Below are positions 58,464-64,000 of a stretch of DNA of 64,000 nt, piece after piece. Within the stretch, counting starts at the first letter, position 1. The number at the start of each line of letters is the position of its first letter. The stretch is from CBFHSF01 sp965658445 (GTDB lineage: Bacteria > Bacteroidota > Bacteroidia > Flavobacteriales > Schleiferiaceae). The notes beneath the pieces were generated by a model that saw only the letters and a list, made by a program, of their open reading frames with translations, was not told the DNA's origin and searched no databases. The stretch covers positions 1-64,000 of the forward strand of contig CBFHSF010000007.1 in NCBI GenBank assembly GCA_965658445.1, in the 5' to 3' direction. A program made the position numbers and the translations under genes.

Positions 58464-59751
58464 TTCTACCACCGCTCAAAAAACACTTTCGGAAAGAGAC
58501 GTAGAAGTCCTTTGGCATCCCTACACCCAAATGAAGGGAATGCCCTTGCCTGTGCCCGTAACCAAGGCCAGTGGCGCTTTGCTGCACACGGAAGACGGAA
58601 GAGAAATCATAGATGCTGTGGCTTCTTGGTGGGTAAATCCCCACGGACACGGACATCCACATTTGGCTGAGAGCATTAAGCAGCAAATACTCAAAGTCGA
58701 TCACGTCATCTTTGCGGGTTTTACCCACGATTCTGCTGTTGATTTGGGTGAGAAGTTTTTGGATATAGAAAACAATGGTCATTCCCGTGTATTCTACGCT
58801 GACAACGGATCAACCGCCGTAGAGGTAGCGCTTAAGATGTGTCTGCAACGCTTCCACAATCAAGGAAAAAAGAAGACCACGTTTATCGCTTTTGAGGACG
58901 CCTTTCACGGCGATACTTTTGGAGCCATGGCCGTAAGCGGAGAGGGTGTTTTTACCCATGCCTTCACAGATATGCTTATGGAAGTTATTCGAATTCCCGT
59001 TCCCGTAAAAGGAAAAGAAAACGAAACCAAAGCCGCCATGGGAAAGGCCTTAGAAAGAGAAGATATTGCTGGGTTTATCTTTGAGCCCCTTCTCTTGGGA
59101 GCCGCAGGAATGATCATGTACGAACCCGAGATTTTGGACGAGCTCGTAGGTATGTGTAAGGCCCGTGGCGTTATGACCATCGCAGATGAAGTAATGACGG
59201 GTTTCGGTCGCACGGGAAAAATGTTTGCCTGTGATTACCTGGAAAACAAACCCGACGTGGCCTGTTATTCCAAGTGTTTGACAGGAGGGATTCTTCCTAT
59301 GTCCATCACCACATGTACCGATGAAATCTACCGTGCCTTTTACGATGACGATCCCTACAAGACCTTTATGCACGGCCATTCCTTTACGGCAAACTCTGTA
59401 GGATGTGCTGCTTCATTGGCTTCTTTAGAAATATTTGAAAAGGAAAACACCTTAGATAAAATCGCTCGAATCAACGAGCAACACGTGGCCTTTGCCAAAA
59501 CCATAGAGAACCACGAGCGCATTGCGCAGGTGAGAACTCTTGGGGTGGTTATTGCCATGGAAATTCAAACGGACGAGGAGACTTCCTACCTCAATTCCAT
59601 TCGCGATAGGTTGTACGATTTCTTTATGGAAAGAGACATTTTGTTGCGTCCATTGGGCAATGTGATTTATATCTTGCCGCCCTATTGTATTACCGAAGCG
59701 CAGTTGAGTAAAATCTACGCTGCCATTCAAGAAATGTTGGATACTCTGTGA
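58453..59751 (+). CDS. bioA: Adenosylmethionine-8-amino-7-oxononanoate aminotransferase
   Basis: 432 residues from the ATG at 58453. Class III aminotransferase features: LWHPYTQM, ASWWVNPHGHGHPHLAE, DNGSTAVEVALKM, FHGDTFGAM, DEVMTGFGRTGKMF and the PLP lysine K274 in YSKCLTGGILPM. It aminates KAPA to DAPA using SAM as amino donor. Ends in a GTGA overlap with the ketoacyl synthase gene. Confidence 0.96.
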   Translation: MESNSTTAQKTLSERDVEVLWHPYTQMKGMPLPVPVTKASGALLHTEDGREIIDAVASWWVNPHGHGHPHLAESIKQQILKVDHVIFAGFTHDSAVDLGEKFLDIENNGHSRVFYADNGSTAVEVALKMCLQRFHNQGKKKTTFIAFEDAFHGDTFGAMAVSGEGVFTHAFTDMLMEVIRIPVPVKGKENETKAAMGKALEREDIAGFIFEPLLLGAAGMIMYEPEILDELVGMCKARGVMTIADEVMTGFGRTGKMFACDYLENKPDVACYSKCLTGGILPMSITTCTDEIYRAFYDDDPYKTFMHGHSFTANSVGCAASLASLEIFEKENTLDKIARINEQHVAFAKTIENHERIAQVRTLGVVIAMEIQTDEETSYLNSIRDRLYDFFMERDILLRPLGNVIYILPPYCITEAQLSKIYAAIQEMLDTL

Positions 59752-60887
59752 GTAAAAAAATCTCCATCCAATCCCTAGGAAGTCTCTCCGCTCTAGGGCA
59801 TACTGCGGATCGTGTCATCCAAAGCTACAAGACGCCGGGACACTCTTTTTCTCGTCATCACACAGGCGCTTGGGTGTCTCAGATTGGTGAGGAAAATCCC
59901 GCCGTGGATTTGACGTCAGAAAAGGTGCCGCTGGACCGTTTGGATCCCTCGGTGGCCATGGCAATTTACGCTTCGCGCGAAGCCATGAAACCCCTTGGAA
60001 GTGAAAAGGGGAGGGTTGCTATCAATATAGGTTCTTCGCGAGGTGCGACTCATCTCTTTGAAAAACACGCTCGTGAATTTTACAACGGTGAGCCTTTGGG
60101 GCCACTGGTCTCTCCTTTGACCACATCGGGCAATGTGTCTTCTTGGGTAGGACAGTACTTGGGAGAAGTAGACCATGCGTTTTCACATTCCGTAACCTGT
60201 TCTACGGGGATGCAAAGTGTGCTCAACGGCATTGCTTGGCTAAAGGCAGACATGGTAGATACCTTTATTGCCGGTGCTACCGAAGCACCGCTCACTCCCT
60301 TTACCTTGGCTCAGCTGGAGGCGCTAAAAATTTACTCACGCGAAGCCGATGTACCCAACAAAGCTCTGGATTTTGAAAAGCGCAAAAACACGTTTGTCTT
60401 GGCAGAAGGTGCCGTTTCCATTGCGCTACAAAGAACGGAAAGAGAAGAAGGTCTTGGGGTTATTGAAGGATGGGGACATTCTTTGGAGTCCATAGATCAC
60501 GCCACATCTGTTTCTCAAGAGGGGAATGGACTTCAAAAATCCATGTGCCAGGCCCTTGAAAAAGCGGGCAATCCCAAAATTGATTTGATTATTGCCCACG
60601 CTCCAGGTACGCTTTTGGGAGATAAATCGGAATGGAACGCGATAAAGGGTGTCTTTAGGGATAAAATTCCTGCAGTAACCGGAAATAAATGGAAAATAGG
60701 CCATAGTTTAGCAACGTCTGGACTGTTGAGCGTTGAGTTTGGATTGCATCTTCTCAATGGAAACATCAGCGACCTCAATCCCTTTGGAATTGGCATGGTT
60801 CCGCAGTCCATCCATCGAATATTAATCAATGCTTCCGGATTTGGAGGCAATTGTACAAGTCTTGTTATCAAGCGATCAAACGCCTAG
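59748..60887 (+). CDS. Beta-ketoacyl synthase of the KAS I/II type, inside the biotin operon
   Basis: 379 residues from a GTG start overlapping the bioA stop. The thiolase-fold catalytic triad is intact: C151 (SVTCSTGMQSV), H284 (IIAHAPGTLLGDKSEWNAI, HGTGT-like) and H319 (KWKIGHSLATSGLLSVEFGL). It is shorter than FabF (~410) but carries all three residues, so it should condense acyl chains. Its place between bioA and bioB suggests a dedicated step making the pimeloyl moiety. It differs from BioZ, which is KAS III-like. No bioC or bioH is visible. Confidence 0.88.
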   Translation: MSKKISIQSLGSLSALGHTADRVIQSYKTPGHSFSRHHTGAWVSQIGEENPAVDLTSEKVPLDRLDPSVAMAIYASREAMKPLGSEKGRVAINIGSSRGATHLFEKHAREFYNGEPLGPLVSPLTTSGNVSSWVGQYLGEVDHAFSHSVTCSTGMQSVLNGIAWLKADMVDTFIAGATEAPLTPFTLAQLEALKIYSREADVPNKALDFEKRKNTFVLAEGAVSIALQRTEREEGLGVIEGWGHSLESIDHATSVSQEGNGLQKSMCQALEKAGNPKIDLIIAHAPGTLLGDKSEWNAIKGVFRDKIPAVTGNKWKIGHSLATSGLLSVEFGLHLLNGNISDLNPFGIGMVPQSIHRILINASGFGGNCTSLVIKRSNA

Positions 60888-60899
60888 AATATTTACGAT

Positions 60900-62015
60900 A
60901 TGAGCGATATTAAACACAATTGGACAGAAGAAGAAATTCTAGAAATTTACAACCGCCCACTCCTTGAGTTGGTGTACGAGGCGGCTTCTGTTCACAGGAA
61001 ATACCACGACCCGAGAGAAGTACAAGTAAGTACTCTTTTGAGCATTAAAACGGGTGGTTGTCCCGAGGACTGTGGATACTGTCCACAAGCTGCTCGCTAT
61101 CACACAGACATCGAGAAAAACGACTTGATGACCGTCAATCAAGTGAAGGCGCAAGCACTTCGCGCAAAGTCTGGAGGTTCCTCTAGGATTTGTATGGGAG
61201 CAGCGTGGAGAGACGTAAAAGAAGGTCCCGAGTTTGAACAGGTTTTAGAAATGGTAAGAGAAGTCAACAAGCTGGATATGGAAGTGTGTTGTACTTTGGG
61301 AATGGTAACGGAAAACCAGGCCAAGCGCTTGGCAGAAGCTGGACTGTACGCCTACAACCACAACTTAGACTCTTCCGAAGAATACTATAAGGAAGTCATT
61401 TCAACCCGTGGATACGAAGACAGATTGCAAACTTTGGACAACGTAAGAAAGTCCAATGTTACGGTTTGTTCGGGAGGAATTATTGGAATGGGAGAATCTG
61501 AAGAAGACAGAGCGGGAATGCTTTTGGCCCTTGCCAAGCTCAACCCGCAGCCAGAATCTGTGCCCATCAACGCATTGGTGGCGGTTGAAGGAACTCCTCT
61601 TGAAGATCAAAAGCCCGTGCCCATCTGGGACATGATTCGCATGGTAGCCACTACGCGTATCGTATTACCAGAAACTACCGTAAGACTTTCTGCGGGTAGA
61701 ACAGAAATGTCCACAGAAGGACAAGCACTTTGCTTTATGGCCGGTGCGGGTTCCATTTTTGCAGGAGACAAGTTGTTGACGACTCCAAACCCCGACATCA
61801 ACGAGGATATGGATATGTTCAGCACTTTGGGATTGATTCCTAGAAAACCTTACAAAAAAGGAGATAGACCCATCCCCAAAGAGGCCGATGAAATGACCGC
61901 TCCAGAGTCTGATCGCACTAAGTGGTCACGTCCGGGTCATACCATCGAGAGAAATGAGGCAGCCAAGGAGCAAGCCAAAGAAAAGCGCGCCGCTGAGAAA
62001 GTGGCAGATAAATAG
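60900..62015 (+). CDS. bioB: Biotin synthase
   Basis: 371 residues. The radical-SAM motif C54-x3-C58-x2-C61 (TGGCPEDCGYCPQAARYHT) binds the [4Fe-4S] cluster; YNHNLDSSEEYY and RLSAGRTEM carry the [2Fe-2S] cluster ligand region. It inserts sulfur into dethiobiotin. The C-terminus extends about 30 residues beyond the usual length with a charged Ala/Glu/Lys-rich helix (AAKEQAKEKRAAEKVADK). Last gene of the operon. Confidence 0.97.
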   Translation: MSDIKHNWTEEEILEIYNRPLLELVYEAASVHRKYHDPREVQVSTLLSIKTGGCPEDCGYCPQAARYHTDIEKNDLMTVNQVKAQALRAKSGGSSRICMGAAWRDVKEGPEFEQVLEMVREVNKLDMEVCCTLGMVTENQAKRLAEAGLYAYNHNLDSSEEYYKEVISTRGYEDRLQTLDNVRKSNVTVCSGGIIGMGESEEDRAGMLLALAKLNPQPESVPINALVAVEGTPLEDQKPVPIWDMIRMVATTRIVLPETTVRLSAGRTEMSTEGQALCFMAGAGSIFAGDKLLTTPNPDINEDMDMFSTLGLIPRKPYKKGDRPIPKEADEMTAPESDRTKWSRPGHTIERNEAAKEQAKEKRAAEKVADK

Positions 62016-62051
62016 ACAAAACCCCTGAGGAATATCAGGTGGTAAAAATTG

Positions 62052-62085
62052 AAAAAGCCCCGTTCCATTTGGAACGGGGCTTTTT
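62052..62085. terminator. Intrinsic terminator after bioB
   Basis: A perfect 15-bp stem (62052-62066 with 62071-62085: AAAAAGCCCCGTTCC and its complement) with loop ATTT, flanked by A and T runs. It can serve both bioB and the convergent gene at 62121. Confidence 0.93.
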
Positions 62086-62120
62086 TATGCGATGATAAAA
62101 GTTTTGGTTGAAACGATCTG

Positions 62121-62408
62121 CTAGGCAGAAAGTGCTTCTTTGACTTGATTGACCATAGAGCCTTGGAAGGCATTGATCAATTTGGTCTTTGGGAATTCGT
62201 TGGTAATGTGGCGTTGGAGATCTGTGCGCGTGCTCAAATCTATGCCTCCTCCTACGACCAAGGCGTCATACTCGGCTTCACCAAGTTTTCTTACCGCTTG
62301 TTTCACGGAGTAGGCGGCTTCTGCCTCCCATCCTTCTCGTTTGAATTTTCCCAATACGAGTTCCATAAGCGAAGCGGTTTTCCCGAATACAAGGATTCGT
62401 TTTTTCAT
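62121..62408 (-). CDS. Small Rossmann/receiver-like protein, unknown function
   Basis: 95 residues. The alternating strand/helix pattern (KRILVFGKTASLMELVLGKFKREGWEAEAAYSVKQAVRKLGEAEYDALVVGGGID...KLINAFQGSM split over the chain) resembles a half-size receiver or flavodoxin-like fold. At the site where receivers carry the phospho-acceptor aspartate it reads ALVVGGGID, so phosphorylation is unlikely. Sits alone between the biotin operon and the secreted-protein gene. No family recognised. Confidence 0.5.
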   Translation of the reverse strand: MKKRILVFGKTASLMELVLGKFKREGWEAEAAYSVKQAVRKLGEAEYDALVVGGGIDLSTRTDLQRHITNEFPKTKLINAFQGSMVNQVKEALSA

Positions 62409-62630
62409 ACTGATAATTTAATGTTACCGTTGGTCAGCTTTGTTCTATGTAAGATTAACTATTTTTTTAACCCAATTAAAGACACAAAGTTTTACTTGTT
62501 AACAGGTTGTAGGAATTTTCGGAAAATTTTCAAATCTCCTAAGACCAATGTTATGACTGCAATTCCTGAGAATTAGCGAATCAATATCGGTCTTATTTGT
62601 TGAAAACTATGAAGGAGAAAAAAATGGGAA

Positions 62631-64000
62631 TTAGCGAATGGCTATCACAAAAGAAAGGGCCATTCCCCATTCAGTTATGAGTTGATAGACACCTGATGGA
62701 ATGTGGTGTAAAGGGTACTCCTCTTCCGTAAAAACACCCTTGTAGACAATTTTTCCACTAGAAGAAATAACGTAAAAAGGACCCGTAACCCCATAGGTGG
62801 TAAGTACTCCGTTTGACCACGAAACGAAAGGGACCCTTTCACAAGGTGGAGACTCTGGAGGATTTTCTGCGATTCCAATATTTGACTGAACTATGTGAAG
62901 GACCCAATTTCTGTCGGAGTTATGTGGGTTGATGGGATACTGTGTATTGGGAAAGACTTCCATTCTTACCTGGGGCGATTCTAAGAAATAGCGATATTCA
63001 CTTCCTGAAGAATTCGAAAAAGACCAGTATCCGGCATCCTCGCTTTTGATCCACAGGGGAATACTTAGGTTAGGAGACTTTGGTCTGTAATCGATACACA
63101 AGGCTTCAATGTTATTTGCATTCCGTCCCCAGGTAGAAATACCATAGTTGAAGTCTTTTTTGATGGCGTCCTCACTAAAGTCTATTCCCGGCTGGGCTTG
63201 CGCTGAAAACAAGACCAAACAATCATCCCAACGATTGGGGCTTTCCCATTTTATACGCAATGCATCCGAAGCGCCTTTAAAGACATTCCCAGACTTGAAT
63301 TGGACATGAGAGGTGTCAAGAGCCAAGGTTCCAGAACTCGTGGAGGGGGCATAAACAAAAACAGCTTGTCCCTTTGGAATGTAGCCATGAGCGTTAAGTG
63401 TATGGGAACTTCCGTTGGAAGTTGCATATGCTGAGGAACCAGCTTCCCAAGTGTAAAAATATCCGGAGGTAACACCAGAGTTATCAGAGACGATAGCGTC
63501 CCAATTGAGGTGGGCGGTATAGGGGTTTGCCAAGAGATTCCAACCCGCACTTCCATTCCCAGGATCGTTGTCAGAATCCTTCTGTAGGGTCACATTTTGA
63601 TTTTCATATCGGTACTCACCTCTTCCTTCCAAAGTCAGTGGCAAGTTGGAAAAAGAATACCCCGAAGAAGTCCCAAAAAAAACCGCTAGTCCTAAACCTC
63701 GGGTACTGTCTGTAGAGGTTGCTGCGGTCCATTGTGCGGTAGACGCGTTCCATTTCCAGACAGAAGGCGAACTGGAGCCTTGCATTTGAGCTCTTTTCAT
63801 TTGTCCCAATACCCAATCCTGAGCGGTTGTTTTAACCGGTTGAGTGATGTGGCGGTATGCGTTGTGAGATGAAATGTACGTGTGGTTTATGACCTCTCCC
63901 TTTATTTGGCCTTTGAGTTGGCCGTCTCCGCTTGAGGAGGATTCTAAAACTACAGGTCCCAAAGACGTCAATAAACCGGTGGTCATTTTGAGACGGGCGC
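62631..64000 (-). CDS. C-terminal part of a large secreted cell-surface protein (5' end outside window)
   Basis: The frame is open to the window end, so the ~456 visible residues are the C-terminal part; an ATG at 63986 is unlikely to be the start. The segment GSAGWNLLANPYTAHLNWDAI and FFGTSSGYSFSNLPLTLEGRGEY is typical of very long repetitive Bacteroidota surface proteins. The last ~85 residues (YVISSSGKIVYKG..., IPSGVYQLITEW) resemble a type IX secretion sorting domain with the usual IP-x-GVY core. T9SS export is inferred from this end. Confidence 0.65.
   Translation of the reverse strand, partial: ARLKMTTGLLTSLGPVVLESSSSGDGQLKGQIKGEVINHTYISSHNAYRHITQPVKTTAQDWVLGQMKRAQMQGSSSPSVWKWNASTAQWTAATSTDSTRGLGLAVFFGTSSGYSFSNLPLTLEGRGEYRYENQNVTLQKDSDNDPGNGSAGWNLLANPYTAHLNWDAIVSDNSGVTSGYFYTWEAGSSAYATSNGSSHTLNAHGYIPKGQAVFVYAPSTSSGTLALDTSHVQFKSGNVFKGASDALRIKWESPNRWDDCLVLFSAQAQPGIDFSEDAIKKDFNYGISTWGRNANNIEALCIDYRPKSPNLSIPLWIKSEDAGYWSFSNSSGSEYRYFLESPQVRMEVFPNTQYPINPHNSDRNWVLHIVQSNIGIAENPPESPPCERVPFVSWSNGVLTTYGVTGPFYVISSSGKIVYKGVFTEEEYPLHHIPSGVYQLITEWGMALSFVIAIR

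Noticed and set aside
1..64000. CRISPR arrays, tRNA/rRNA genes, prophage or transposase genes
   Set aside because: No regularly spaced repeats, cloverleaf-type sequences or integrase/transposase motifs were found on reading both strands and the translated frames.

Overview
The window reads as chromosomal DNA of a Bacteroidota bacterium, most likely order Flavobacteriales. Evidence from the sequence: outer-membrane proteins of the PorV/PorQ (type IX secretion) type, a TonB-dependent receptor with a carboxypeptidase-like N-domain, DUF3098 beside ftsX, DUF4252 proteins, an S9/M61/M13 exported peptidase group, and many TAnnTTTG boxes (the Bacteroidota -7 element) upstream of genes. Most of the window is ordinary core genome. 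A run of 99 N at 51049-51147 shows it comes from a draft assembly.

Layout. 1-7.9 kb: 3' part of a PorV/PorQ-family gene, lnt, a small outer-membrane protein, an HTH-type regulator, lpd, queA and an unknown membrane protein. 7.8-12.1 kb (minus strand): two tandem paralogous outer-membrane proteins, then ftsX-DUF3098-uppP-truB. 12.4-16.2 kb: ECF sigma factor, anti-sigma-like protein, two DUF4252 proteins and an ABC-2 transporter, packed as one operon. 16.2-25.3 kb: leuS, rlmN, mrp-nfu-korA-korB (Fe-S carriers next to an Fe-S 2-oxoacid oxidoreductase) and yebC. 25.4-27.1 kb (minus): carbonic anhydrase followed by a bestrophin-family channel gene broken by a frameshift and an in-frame amber codon. 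27.3-34.6 kb: OsmC protein, an NtrB/NtrC-type two-component pair, a divergent small secreted protein with a consensus sigma-54 promoter and tandem enhancer-like sites, then a MacB/LolD-type ABC transporter. 34.6-41.4 kb: three consecutive exported peptidases (S9, M61, M13). 41.7-43.4 kb: three rhodaneses, a DUF6132 protein and a thioredoxin. 43.5-46.5 kb: ahcY, a phosphopantetheinyl transferase, a PcrB/GGGP-synthase-like gene and a thiamine-binding-like protein. 46.6-49.7 kb: a NadR-type kinase, then a TPP riboswitch controlling a TonB-dependent receptor, presumably for thiamine. 49.9-51.9 kb: HigBA and MazEF toxin-antitoxin modules flanking an outer-membrane gene that contains the assembly gap. 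52.1-56.5 kb: leucine-rich-repeat protein, ribF, a membrane protein and atpD-atpC. 56.6-62.0 kb: a biotin operon bioF-bioD-bioA-KAS-bioB with an embedded beta-ketoacyl synthase. 62.1-64 kb: a receiver-like small protein and the 3' part of a large secreted protein.

The observations I rate highest are the sigma-54 promoter with two 16-bp enhancer-like repeats exactly 22 bp apart beside an NtrC-type regulator, the doubly broken bestrophin gene next to carbonic anhydrase, the ketoacyl synthase inside the biotin operon, the TPP riboswitch/receptor/kinase cluster, and an 84-nt-loop inverted repeat after the sigma-54-dependent gene. I did not find CRISPR arrays, rRNA, tRNA, prophage or insertion sequences. 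No clearly undescribed multi-gene defence-type system was recognised.
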